NCBI GenBank assembly: GCA_002529455.1
Contig: NYMS01000053.1
Coordinates: forward strand, 124,001-188,000
DNA: 64,000 nt
Source of the DNA: Glycomyces fuscus
GTDB lineage: Bacteria; Actinomycetota; Actinomycetes; Streptosporangiales; Streptosporangiaceae
Reading direction: 5' to 3'
A model generated the notes under the pieces. That model worked only from the letters and a program-made list of their open reading frames with translations, did no database searches and was not told the DNA's origin. Shown one piece after another: positions 53,173 through 61,143 of this stretch (position 1 is its first letter; each line of letters starts with the position of its first letter). Both the position numbers and the translations under genes were made by a program.

Positions 53173-53669
53173 ACCGCCACCCCGTCCGCGTACCGGGCCC
53201 GGGCGGGGGCGGATGCGAGGAGGTCGCCGACGGGGGCGGGTGCGGGGGCCGGAACCGCGACTGGAACCGGCGGCGGTGCCGGTGCCGGGACGTGAACGGA
53301 GCCGTGCGACCACGCGCGCAGCCGAATGACGGCCTCGGCATGGACGCGGGAGAGGGCGTGCTCGCACTCGCGTTCGCGGGCGGTGTAGTAGGGCCTGACC
53401 AGGGCGATGTCCTCGGCCGGGAAGCTCTCCGGGGCGGGGGCCAGACGCGGAGCGGGTACCGGGCGCGGAGCGGAACGCGGGGCCCCGGGCCGCGAGGCCG
53501 GAGTCATGCCGGACCGCGCGGAGGCGGGGGCGGGAGCCGGGGCGTAGCGGCGGACCCGGGTGGAACGGCGACGGCGAACGGCGGCCGAGTGGCGTCCGCG
53601 CGCGGGGATGAAGAGGGATGTCACCAGAGTCAGGGCACGGGTGAGAAGGGCAGCGCTAAACTGGCGCAT
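53169..53669 (-). CDS. Ala/Pro-rich protein coupled to the GHKL ATPase (locus 2)
   Basis: A 166-residue protein from ATG 53669 (AAGGA at 9 bases). A hydrophobic segment at the N-terminus (SAALLTRALTLVTSLFI) is followed by an Arg-rich stretch, a Pro/Ala-rich low-complexity region and a conserved-looking helix VRPYYTARERECEHALSRVH with AEAVIRLRAW. The helix recurs, from memory, in uncharacterised actinomycete proteins next to WhiJ/AbaA-like loci. Function unknown. A 42-base structured leader precedes the gene (see 53709-53750). Confidence 0.6.
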   Translation of the reverse strand: MRQFSAALLTRALTLVTSLFIPARGRHSAAVRRRRSTRVRRYAPAPAPASARSGMTPASRPGAPRSAPRPVPAPRLAPAPESFPAEDIALVRPYYTARERECEHALSRVHAEAVIRLRAWSHGSVHVPAPAPPPVPVAVPAPAPAPVGDLLASAPARARYADGVAV

Positions 53670-53708
53670 GTCAGCGATTCCTTGTGTTAAAGGTGTTGGA
53701 TTGCTGGC

Positions 53709-53750
53709 CACGACCCCGGGCGGTAACTGACCGTCGCGGGGTCTTTCGTG
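53709..53750 (-). promoter_or_regulatory. Structured leader hairpin of the Pro-rich/ATPase unit
   Basis: On the transcribed strand CACGA-(AAG)-CCCCG pairs with CGGGGTCGTG and encloses CGGT-N5-ACCG. It lies 40 bases before the start codon, downstream of a -10-like TAATCT (53772-53777). It could attenuate or stabilise the transcript. The rest of the 53670-54004 gap, notably 53830-53960, is unusually AT-rich for this genome and holds no recognisable gene. Confidence 0.4.
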
Positions 53751-53962
53751 TTCAGTTGTGTGTTCGGGGAAAGATTAGGGGACGGAAAGAGGAGTCGAGG
53801 CCGTCAGGGGGCAGTGAGTCTTGAAAGAACGTGCGCGGTCGAGTCATGTTCGCTGGTCAGAGCTTTGGTGGGCAGGTGAAAAATCTGGCTGGCCAGGTTT
53901 TTCTATTGTCCGGAATGGTTTGTTTTGAGGGGATTTTCCTGGGTCCTTTCGGACAGGGAAAA

Positions 53963-53989
53963 GCCCCCGGCCGAAGCGGGCGCGGGGGC
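53963..53989 (-). terminator. Terminator after the locus 2 DUF397
   Basis: GCCCCC / GGGGGC stem followed on the transcribed strand by CTTTTCC, 16 bases past the DUF397 stop: an intrinsic-type terminator. Confidence 0.6.
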
Positions 53990-54004
53990 GGGGGCGGGAT
54001 GCGG

Positions 54005-54181
54005 TTACAGGCCGGAGCGCAGGCCGCTGATCAGCGCCACCCACTGGTCCCCGGGGACGGTGAGGTGTCCGGCCTCGCGGTGGACGGTGTCTCGGACGTC
54101 GGCGCCGAAGGCGTGTTCGCGGACCTCGACGCACTGGCTTCCGTTGCTGCTGTAGCTGCTCTTGTGCCACTCGTTGCTCAT
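54005..54181 (-). CDS. DUF397 protein (locus 2)
   Basis: A 58-residue DUF397: WHKSSYSSNGSQCVEVREH and a final GDQWVALISGLRSGL. Its ATG overlaps the XRE stop codon by ATGA (54178-54181), so XRE and DUF397 are translated from one message. DUF397 is the standard partner of DUF5753 regulators and may bind or antagonise them. It is shorter than the locus 1 homologue by 20 residues at the C-terminus. A terminator follows. Confidence 0.9.
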   Translation of the reverse strand: MSNEWHKSSYSSNGSQCVEVREHAFGADVRDTVHREAGHLTVPGDQWVALISGLRSGL

Positions 54182-54957
54182 GATGCTTCCAATTCCCTCA
54201 ACAGCTGCCGGGACTCTCTGGCGGGCAGCGCGGACGCTAGCCCCTTTCTTACCAGCGCCTCCACGCGCGGATGGCTCTCGGACTCCAGGATGACGTTTCC
54301 AGCGATGTAGTCACTGGAGACGGCGACTCCCCCGTCTGCCAGCCGGAACAGCTGAATGGGCGCGGTCACTCCCAGCATGAAGACCCCGGGTGGAAGCAGG
54401 TGGACCTCGACCCTGCCCCCCTCCATCAGCCGCAGCAGGTGCGCTGCCTGCTGCCGTCGTACCGGATCGGGCGTGCATGCCAACGCACTGTGTGGGAAAA
54501 CGGCGGTCACCACCGGGTCGTGATGATGTTCGCGCAGCACTTTGAGTCGACCGCAACGAGAAGCGACCCACCTGCTGACCTCATCGTCCGAAACCAGAGG
54601 TTGGCCGTCTTTGAACACCAGTTGGGCGTACTGCTCGCACTGAAGCAACCCAGGTACCAAAGCTGGCAGCAGCAAGTCGATGGCTACGGACTGCTCTTCC
54701 AACCGGGCCACGTTCAACTGCCACACCGGCAGTTCCGTTCCCGAGGTCTGCTTCCGCCACGCCTTGAGAAGCCTGCCCTCTGCCTTGAGCATCCGGTCCA
54801 GGGCCTCGGCGGTCTCCACCCTGGGCGTGAACTTCCCCGACTCCCATCTGGACACGGACGCGGGCGACGTGCCCATATCGACGGCCAGCTGTTTCTGCGT
54901 TCTCCCCGAGAAATCGCGAAACGTCGTGAGCAGGGAAGGAAAGTGATCTTGCGTCAC
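54178..54957 (-). CDS. XRE-family regulator with DUF5753 (locus 2)
   Basis: A 259-residue protein. HTH: LLTTFRDFSGRTQKQLAVDM and TSPASVSRWESGKFTPRVE; the DUF5753 region contains LLPALVPGLLQCEQYAQLVF. This is the WhiJ/AbaA-OrfA type. The start is uncertain: GTG 54957 (VTQDHFPSLL) or TTG 54966, neither with a strong RBS. It forms a coupled pair with DUF397 and faces a GHKL ATPase gene across a 172-base gap containing GATAAT at 55023-55028, a likely -10 for the plus strand. Confidence 0.87.
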   Translation of the reverse strand: MTQDHFPSLLTTFRDFSGRTQKQLAVDMGTSPASVSRWESGKFTPRVETAEALDRMLKAEGRLLKAWRKQTSGTELPVWQLNVARLEEQSVAIDLLLPALVPGLLQCEQYAQLVFKDGQPLVSDDEVSRWVASRCGRLKVLREHHHDPVVTAVFPHSALACTPDPVRRQQAAHLLRLMEGGRVEVHLLPPGVFMLGVTAPIQLFRLADGGVAVSSDYIAGNVILESESHPRVEALVRKGLASALPARESRQLLRELEAS

Positions 54958-55129
54958 CCCGCACAACTTACAGAGCCGTTGCGCTCCCTGTCATCCGTTC
55001 TCTGGAAAACGACAGACGGTGGAGATAATCCAGGCCTCGTGACCAGGGTGGACGCAGGCCACGGGTCCGCAGGTCATTGCGTCCTGTTCGTGGCGATGTT
55101 CCGGAGGATGGTGATTTCAGGTGGGATCA

Positions 55130-55684
55130 GTGACAAACATGCAATCGCGTCGGAGCGGTTCCCCGGACGGCGGCGGCACCGGCCGGTACCCGCTGCCCCG
55201 CAGGGGCGTGGACCCCCGCGACAGGGCGCCCCTGGTGCTGGACCAGCGCTGGAGCAGCCTCGGCTCCGCGCTCATCATCGAGGGGTGTCCCGACCAGGCC
55301 GCCCTGGTGCGCCGCAGGGTCTGCGCGCTCTCCGCCCTGCCGCCACTGGAGAGGGAGGTGGCCCGGGAACTGGCCAGCGAGGTGTTCAACAACGCGATCG
55401 CGCACACGCGCAGCGGCCTGCCCGGGGGCGAGGTCGTCGTCAGCGTGCACCGGCTTCCGGGCCGCGTGCAGGTCAGGATCACCGACCAGGGGCCGATCCG
55501 CGAGGACTCCGTCACCACACCGTGCGTGCGGCCCCCCGATCCGCTGCGTGTGGGCGGACTGGGGATGCGCCTGGTCGCCGCGCAGGCCAGCCGGTGGGGC
55601 ACGCTCCACGAGGAGGGCCGGACCACCGTCTGGTTCGAGATCGACCGGCCCGACCGCGGTCATGGCGGTCCAGGCCGTCCATGA
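55130..55684 (+). CDS. GHKL-type ATPase (locus 2, plus strand)
   Basis: About 184 residues, HATPase_c_2 fold: VARELASEVFNNAIAHTRSG (N-box), RVQVRITDQGPI, GGLGMRLVAAQASRWG (G-box). A 45-residue N-terminal region is Arg/Pro-rich. The start may be GTG 55130 (GGTGGGA upstream), GTG 55121 or ATG 55139. It is divergent from the XRE gene and presumably shares its control region. Anti-sigma-like kinase or STAS kinase is the likely role. The locus has no STAS gene of its own. Confidence 0.82.
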   Translation: MTNMQSRRSGSPDGGGTGRYPLPRRGVDPRDRAPLVLDQRWSSLGSALIIEGCPDQAALVRRRVCALSALPPLEREVARELASEVFNNAIAHTRSGLPGGEVVVSVHRLPGRVQVRITDQGPIREDSVTTPCVRPPDPLRVGGLGMRLVAAQASRWGTLHEEGRTTVWFEIDRPDRGHGGPGRP

Positions 55685-55926
55685 CGCCGAGGCGACGTCT
55701 TCCGGTCCCGCGTTCGGTGGTGGCCGGCCCCTGGAGGCCGGGCAGGGCGTGGGCCGGTGGCGCGCACGAGGCGGGCGGGGCGGTGGCCGTCCCCGGGGCC
55801 GACGGCCGCCGCCCGCCCCCGGGGATTCAAAATCCGGGCCCGAACCTTGTACCGATTCCCCGGTGACGGGCTGTTCGCGCACCGGTACGTTCCTTCTGCC
55901 AGCACCTACGCGCAGAAGGAACCCAG

Positions 55927-56697
55927 GTGAACCTCCTCATCACCGGCATCACCACCCAGTCCTCCATCGCCTACGCGGTCACCGAGGAAGCGATGAAGCA
56001 GGGCCACCAGGTGATCCTGACCAACCCGCCCGGAAGGCAGCTGTCCATCCTGGAGCGGGTGGCCAAACGCCTCCCGGCCGAACCCGTGGACATCCTGCCC
56101 ATGGACGTCACCGACCCCGACCAGATCACCGCGACGGCGGGCAAGGTCGCCGCCCACTGGGGGCACGTGGACGGACTGCTGCACTCCATCGCCTACGCCC
56201 CGGGCGACGCGCTGGGCGGCAACTTCCTCAACACCTCCTGGGAGGACGTGGCCACCGCGATCCACGTCTCGGGCTACTCCCTGAAGGCGCTCGCCGTGGG
56301 CTTCCGGGAGCTCATGGCCGCCGCCCCGCACGGCGCCGGGGTCGTGTCCCTGACCTTCGACGCCTCCCGGGCGTGGCCGGTCTACGACTGGATGGGGTCG
56401 GCGAAGGCCGTGCTGGAGAACTCCACGAAGTACCTGGCCCGCGACCTCGGCGGTGACGGCATCCGGGTGAACGCCGTCAGCGCGGGACCGATCAAGTCCC
56501 TGGCGGGCGGCTCGATCCCCGGGTTCGACCAGATCGCGGACGGCTGGGCCTCCTCCGCGCCGCTGGGCTGGGACACCAAGGACGCCTCCGTGGTCGCCGG
56601 ACCCGCACTGTTCCTGATGTCCCCGGCCGCGCGGGCCGTCACCGGCACGACGCTGCACGTGGACGGGGGGTACCACGCGATGGGCGCGCCGCTGTAG
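55927..56697 (+). CDS. fabI: Enoyl-ACP reductase, InhA/FabI type
   Basis: A 256-residue SDR-type enoyl-[ACP] reductase. F144, Y153 and K160 have the same spacing as F149/Y158/K165 of Mycobacterium InhA; TGITTQSSIAYAVTEEAM is the NADH-binding loop and GPIKSLAGGSIPGF the substrate loop. It reduces enoyl-ACP in FAS-II. GTG 55927 with AGGA upstream. No fabG or other FAS-II gene is adjacent, unlike mycobacteria. Isoniazid or triclosan response cannot be judged. Repetitive sequence follows the gene. Confidence 0.93.
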   Translation: MNLLITGITTQSSIAYAVTEEAMKQGHQVILTNPPGRQLSILERVAKRLPAEPVDILPMDVTDPDQITATAGKVAAHWGHVDGLLHSIAYAPGDALGGNFLNTSWEDVATAIHVSGYSLKALAVGFRELMAAAPHGAGVVSLTFDASRAWPVYDWMGSAKAVLENSTKYLARDLGGDGIRVNAVSAGPIKSLAGGSIPGFDQIADGWASSAPLGWDTKDASVVAGPALFLMSPAARAVTGTTLHVDGGYHAMGAPL

Positions 56698-56747
56698 CCC
56701 GGGGCGGACCCCTCGGGAGGACGCGCGGGCCCCGGGCTCCTGACGCC

Positions 56748-56812
56748 GGACCCCGGTCACCGGGTCCCGGACCCCGGTCCCCGGACCCCGGTCCCCGGAG
56801 CCCGGGTTCCGA
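56748..56812. repeat. Tandem GGACCCCGGTC-type repeat after fabI
   Basis: Degenerate 13-14 bp units (CCGGACCCCGGTCAC, CCGGACCCCGGTCCC) are repeated about three times with further partial copies. Each unit is itself near-palindromic, so the tract could form several hairpins and end fabI transcription. Confidence 0.65.
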
Positions 56813-56969
56813 CCCCCGGGGCCCGGAAGCCGTGGGCGTCCGGAACGGCTGGTCACGGCACCGGGGCGACATTTCCGGGCGTTCTCCCCTTCCGCTGAGA
56901 AGGCGGCCCCGCGCGTGCTACGGATGGACCCGTTGCCCGCCGGTCCCTCCTTCTTCCCTGGGAATCCCA

Positions 56970-57743
56970 ATGATGACGCTGCTGCTCGTCCTCGCCGTCC
57001 TGGCCGCCATGGTCGCCGGAGCGGTCCTCGCCGTAGGCAGGTTCCGCGTCGACGACGACTCCTCCGGGGGAGCCGTCAGCGTCGTGGTCGCCCCCTGCGT
57101 GCTCGCGCTCTACCTCGCGTCGGCGGCGATGGGGGTGGTGATCGGCTGGGAGAACTTCACGGGGGCCGGGGACGGGCTGACCGAGGAGGTGGGCGCGGCC
57201 GAGGCCCTGTACTGGAGCACCGCCGCCTTCCCGGACGAGGAGGCGGAGGTGGTGCGCCAGCAGCTGCGCGACTACATGACCGCGGTCGCGGAGGAGGACT
57301 GGCCGCTGATGAGCGGCAGCGGCGAGCTGAGCACCGAGGGCGAGGAGGCCCTGGCCGACCTGGCCGCGTCGGTGCGGGCGCTGTCGGTGTCCGACACCGG
57401 CGACGGCCTGGACCGCCTGACCGCGCGCCAGGAGCTCGCGGAGCTCAGCGACGCGCGCATCGAACGCGCCGACGCGGCCGGGGACGGGATCCCGTTCGTC
57501 CTGAACGCCATCGCGGCCCTGTCCGCCATCGCCGTGGCGGTGCTGCCGTTCGCCATGACCCGGCGGGGTTCGTCCGTGGCCTACTTCTGGGCGTCGGCCA
57601 ACCTGGTCTTCGTGTTCGCCACCATCCTGCTGCTGTTCTACCTGGGCAACCCGTTCAACGGGGCCCTGGCGCACGACGCGGGCGCGATCCAGGACGCGCT
57701 GGCCGGGTTCGACCGGATCGACGCCTCCCTCAGCCCCCAGTAG
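56970..57743 (+). CDS. DUF4239 (bestrophin-like) membrane protein
   Basis: A 257-residue protein: two TM segments at the N-terminus (LLLVLAVLAAMVAGAVLAVG, VVVAPCVLALYLASAAMGVVIG), a long cytoplasmic helical region (residues 70-190, acidic), then two TMs (FVLNAIAALSAIAVAVLPFA, SANLVFVFATILLLFYLGNPF). That is the DUF4239/bestrophin-like layout. The function of the family is unknown; channel activity is only an analogy. ATG 56970 with GGGAA. It is convergent with the secreted Pro-rich gene. Confidence 0.75.
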   Translation: MMTLLLVLAVLAAMVAGAVLAVGRFRVDDDSSGGAVSVVVAPCVLALYLASAAMGVVIGWENFTGAGDGLTEEVGAAEALYWSTAAFPDEEAEVVRQQLRDYMTAVAEEDWPLMSGSGELSTEGEEALADLAASVRALSVSDTGDGLDRLTARQELAELSDARIERADAAGDGIPFVLNAIAALSAIAVAVLPFAMTRRGSSVAYFWASANLVFVFATILLLFYLGNPFNGALAHDAGAIQDALAGFDRIDASLSPQ

Positions 57744-57756
57744 GGGGCGGGCCCGG

Positions 57757-58605
57757 TCAGCCCGCGGAGCGCGCGGCGGCGCGGCCCGCGCCCGCGGCGG
57801 CCACGGCGATGACGACCATGAGCAGCACCATGGTGCGCATGGGGGTGAAGGCGCCGGCGGCCTGCGGGGCCGAGCGCGGCGAGAGGTCGGCCAGCACCTG
57901 TTCCCGGACGGCCTGCTCCACCGCGGGCGGCGGCGACGGGGACGCGGACGGTTGCGCGGGGTCCGCCGCGCGCTCCTGGGCGGGGCCCGCGGCGGCGGGG
58001 GAGGCTTCCGCGGCCGGGCTCCCCGGCTCGGGCGGCACCGCTCCGGGCTCCTGCGGGGTTCCGGGGCCGGGTGCCTCGGGGGCGGGCGGTTCGGGATCGC
58101 CGGGCGCCGGGGGAGCGGGCGGTTCCGGTTCGGGGTAACCCGGCTGCCCGGGTTCCCCGGGCGGTCCCGGGGGCTCCGGCTGTTCGGGACGCGGCGTGCA
58201 CGGCGGCGCCTCGTCCACACGCACCACCACGCGCACGCCGTTCGCGCACACCAGGACGTAGGACCCCCGGTCGACCTCCACCAGCGCACCCGGGGTCCGC
58301 ACGCGGACCCCGCCCGGGCCCACCTCCACGCGGGAGGTCCCGTCGCCCACGCTGAGGCCCGTGCCGTCCGTGTCCACGCCCGGGACCGCGTCCGTGGCCC
58401 CCGCGACGCGGGGCGCGGCGTCCGGACCCGTCGCCCCCGCCCGGCTCGCGTCCGGGACCGCGTCCACCGCGCCGACCAGGGAAGCCGTGTCCCGGGGCCC
58501 GTCGGACGGCGGGCGGTCCGGGGAGAGCGCGGAGGAGGCGCCGCAGACGAGCAGGAGCGCGCTCGACGCCAGCAGCGCGGGCAGGGCACGACGTGAGGGG
58601 GGCAT
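57757..58605 (-). CDS. Secreted Pro-rich protein with collagen-like stretch and C-terminal membrane anchor
   Basis: A 282-residue protein. Signal peptide MPPSRRALPALLASSALLLV, then a small beta-like domain (GTGLSVGDGTSRVEVGPGGV, YVLVCANGVRVVVRVDEAPP with two Cys), a Pro/Glu/Gly-rich region with PPGPPGEPGQPGYP-type motifs, and a C-terminal TM (MVLLMVVIAVAAAGAGRAA). The two cysteines may form a disulfide. Function unknown; it may be a cell-surface stalk protein. No sortase motif is seen. Confidence 0.6.
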   Translation of the reverse strand: MPPSRRALPALLASSALLLVCGASSALSPDRPPSDGPRDTASLVGAVDAVPDASRAGATGPDAAPRVAGATDAVPGVDTDGTGLSVGDGTSRVEVGPGGVRVRTPGALVEVDRGSYVLVCANGVRVVVRVDEAPPCTPRPEQPEPPGPPGEPGQPGYPEPEPPAPPAPGDPEPPAPEAPGPGTPQEPGAVPPEPGSPAAEASPAAAGPAQERAADPAQPSASPSPPPAVEQAVREQVLADLSPRSAPQAAGAFTPMRTMVLLMVVIAVAAAGAGRAAARSAG

Positions 58606-58865
58606 GGGACTCCTCGTGTCAGAGTCGGCACGACGGGTGATCGTACGTGGTCAGTCCGGACCCTACACCCGTGGCCGCGCCCCGGGGGAGCGGCGGGCGG
58701 ACCCGGTTCCCGCGCCCCGGACGCGGCCCCGCGGCGGGGCTCGGCGCCCGAACACGGGCCGGGGACAGGGGCGGCAGGAGCAGAGACCCCGTACGCCGCA
58801 CCGGCAACGTCTTCGGCGGAGTAGGGCCGGGTGACCGGAAAGGCTCACAGGCCGCCCTCTCCGCC

Positions 58866-58924
58866 GTGATCTTGTACTTATAGCGAGGTTCGACGCTCGA
58901 ACCCCGCCACAAGTACAAGATCAC
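58866..58924. repeat. Nested low-GC palindrome
   Basis: Outer arms GTGATCTTGTACTT (58866-58879) and AAGTACAAGATCAC (58911-58924) are perfectly complementary over 14 bp; inside lies GGTTCGA-CGC-TCGAACC. It is much less GC-rich than the surroundings. It sits in the 394-base gap between the secreted protein and the symporter, downstream of the symporter stop, so it may end that operon, although no T tract follows. It resembles no IS end I know. Confidence 0.7.
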
Positions 58925-58999
58925 CGCAGGTCAGGTCCCCTGGGTAACGCCAGTAACGTTTTCGGCCAGCCCACGTTGGACACCTATCGGCGGACGTCC

Positions 59000-60655
59000 T
59001 CAGGGGGAGTGCAGCCGCAGCACGGCGTGCTCGGCCCAGTCCGGCGGCCTGGTCAGCCGCGAGACCAGCACCATCGTCCCGAAGGCCAGCGGAACGGTCC
59101 ACGCCGCGGGCTGCCCCAGCAGCACCGACACCCACCCGACCGAGGGCGGCAGCAGGATCGACCACCCCACCGCGCCGGTCGCGGTCACGGCCCCCACGGT
59201 CAGCCCGGACGCGGCCCCGGGCAGCGTCAGCCGCCGCCACCAGATGCCCAGCACCAGCAGCGGGCAGAACGTCGACGCCGCCACCGTGAACGCCCACACC
59301 ACCAGCACGTTGATGTCGATCATCTGCGCGGGCAGCGCCAGCAGCACCGCCACGCACGCGCCCACGGCCACCGCCAGGCGCAGCCGCGGAACGCTGCCCT
59401 GGAACAGGTCGTGCGACAGGCCGCCCGCCAGGGCCAGCAGCAGCCCGGACGAGGTGGACAGGAACGCGCCGAACGCCCCCGCCGCCACCAGCGCCGTCAG
59501 CACCGTTCCCGCCGAGCCCGGCACCGCCTGGGCGGGCAGCACCACCGCGACCGTGTCGGTGCCCTGGAGCAGCACCAGGTGCGGGGTGAGCACCCGCCCG
59601 AGCAGGCCGTACACCGTCGGGAACAGGTAGAACAGCCCCAGCAGGGCGATCACGCCCACCGCCACCCGGCGCGCCGTCCGCGCGGTCGGGCTGGTGTGGA
59701 AGCGCATGATGACGTGCGGCAGCCCCATGCAGCCCAGCGTGATCGCCAGCAGCGCGGACCACGTCTCGAACAGCGGGTACCCGCCCACGTCCAGCAGCGG
59801 CGAGCTCCACCGCTCGCTGCCCAGCTCCGGCAGCCCCGCCGGGTGCGGGATGGGCGCGCCCTCGGGGAACACGTACTCGGTGCCCGCCTCCACGGTGTGC
59901 TCCCCGGCCGCGAACTCCACCCGCTCGCCCCCGGGGGCGGTCACCGTCACCGGCTCGTCCAGGCCGAACCGGGTCCCCACGGTGAACTCCACCGGGGTCG
60001 TCTCGGGGAAGTGCGTGCCCCACTCCGGGTTGAGCGCCTCCGCCCGGGTCTGCGGACCGGCGTGCACCACCAGGTAGACCGCCGGGATGGCGATGAAGGC
60101 CAGCTTGATCACGTAGTGGAAGGCCTGCACGTAGGTCGCCGATCGCATCCCCCCGGCCGCGATCGACCCGCTCACCACCAGTCCGGCGAGCAGCACCCCC
60201 ACCCAGTACGGCGTGCCGCTGACCAGCGCCAGCACCACGCCGGCGCCCTTGAACTGGGGCACCAGGTACAGCAGCATGATCACCAGCACCACGCAGCCGC
60301 ACAGCTTGCGCAGGCGCGGCGCGCCCAGGCGGTACTCGGCGAAGTCGGGCACGGTGAACGCCCCCGACCTGCGCATCGGACCGGCCACCAGCGCCACGAC
60401 CGCCACGTAGCCCGCGGCGAACCCCACCGCGTACCACATGGTGCCCAGGCCGTTCTTGAGCAGCAGCCCCGCCAGCCCCAGCACCGAGGCGGCCGACAGG
60501 TACTCCCCGGCGATCGCCATCGCGTTCCAGGTGGGGGAGACCCGTCGCGAGGCGACCAGGAAGTCGGAGGTCGAGCGGGCCGCCCGTACCCCGTAGACGC
60601 CGATGACCAGGCTGGTGAGCAGGACCAGTCCGATCGCCAGGACCGCGATCACCAT
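59000..60655 (-). CDS. Sodium/solute symporter family protein (ActP-like)
   Basis: A 551-residue membrane protein with about 13 hydrophobic helices. The SSF motifs are present: STSDFLVASRRVSPTWNAMAIAGEYLSAAS, GLGTMWYAVGFAAGYV and GCMGLPHVIMRFHTSPTARTARRV, typical of monocarboxylate/acetate symporters. An extracellular insert of about 80 residues (FTVGTRFGLDEPVTV region) follows TM6. The ATG overlaps the DUF485 stop by 7 bases. It forms an operon HK-LytTR-DUF485-symporter. Substrate likely acetate or another short acid. Confidence 0.9.
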   Translation of the reverse strand: MVIAVLAIGLVLLTSLVIGVYGVRAARSTSDFLVASRRVSPTWNAMAIAGEYLSAASVLGLAGLLLKNGLGTMWYAVGFAAGYVAVVALVAGPMRRSGAFTVPDFAEYRLGAPRLRKLCGCVVLVIMLLYLVPQFKGAGVVLALVSGTPYWVGVLLAGLVVSGSIAAGGMRSATYVQAFHYVIKLAFIAIPAVYLVVHAGPQTRAEALNPEWGTHFPETTPVEFTVGTRFGLDEPVTVTAPGGERVEFAAGEHTVEAGTEYVFPEGAPIPHPAGLPELGSERWSSPLLDVGGYPLFETWSALLAITLGCMGLPHVIMRFHTSPTARTARRVAVGVIALLGLFYLFPTVYGLLGRVLTPHLVLLQGTDTVAVVLPAQAVPGSAGTVLTALVAAGAFGAFLSTSSGLLLALAGGLSHDLFQGSVPRLRLAVAVGACVAVLLALPAQMIDINVLVVWAFTVAASTFCPLLVLGIWWRRLTLPGAASGLTVGAVTATGAVGWSILLPPSVGWVSVLLGQPAAWTVPLAFGTMVLVSRLTRPPDWAEHAVLRLHSP

Positions 60656-61143
60656 GCGCGCCCCGTGTCCTCACCGCTCGCGCGCCCGGGTCCGCCCGCG
60701 CGTCCTGTGCCCTCACCGCCCGCGCGCCCCGGCCTCCCCGCGCGCCCCGGCCTCCCCGCGCGCCCGGGCTCCCCCGGGGGCCCGGTCCGGGCGTCCTCCG
60801 CCCGGTCCTCGACCCGCTCGGCCGAGCGCACGTGCCACAGCGCCAGCCCGAACAGCAGCGGGTGGATGGCCACCGTCAGCAGCAGCCACGACAGGGGGAC
60901 CCCGCCCGGACGGATCTCCCCCAGCGCGGGGAAGGCCGCGAACGCGCCGCTCATCCCGAACAGCAGCACCGACAGCAGGACCACGGTGCGCACCGCGGTC
61001 CGCCGCTGGGTCCGGAACAGCGCGCGCGCCGCCTCGGTGTCCACCGGCTCCGGGATCGGCAGCAGGTGCTGCGCGGGCCGGTTGCCCCGGGCCAGCGCGA
61101 TCCGGGTCTGGGGGCTGGTCAGCTTCTCGCGGCGCGGACTCAT
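60649..61143 (-). CDS. DUF485 membrane protein (symporter partner)
   Basis: A 164-residue protein with two TM helices (AVRTVVLLSVLLFGMSGAFAAF and VPLSWLLLTVAIHPLLFGLALWHV), the DUF485 pattern normally encoded next to acetate symporters. The C-terminal third is a low-complexity repeat (GRAGRPGRAG, GEGTGRAGGP). Its ATG overlaps the LytTR stop (ATGA) and its stop overlaps the symporter start. Confidence 0.85.
   Translation of the reverse strand: MSPRREKLTSPQTRIALARGNRPAQHLLPIPEPVDTEAARALFRTQRRTAVRTVVLLSVLLFGMSGAFAAFPALGEIRPGGVPLSWLLLTVAIHPLLFGLALWHVRSAERVEDRAEDARTGPPGEPGRAGRPGRAGRPGRAGGEGTGRAGGPGRASGEDTGRAW

Noticed and set aside
58880..58910. tRNA T-arm-like GGTTCGA within the palindrome
   Set aside because: No acceptor, D or anticodon arms are present around it.
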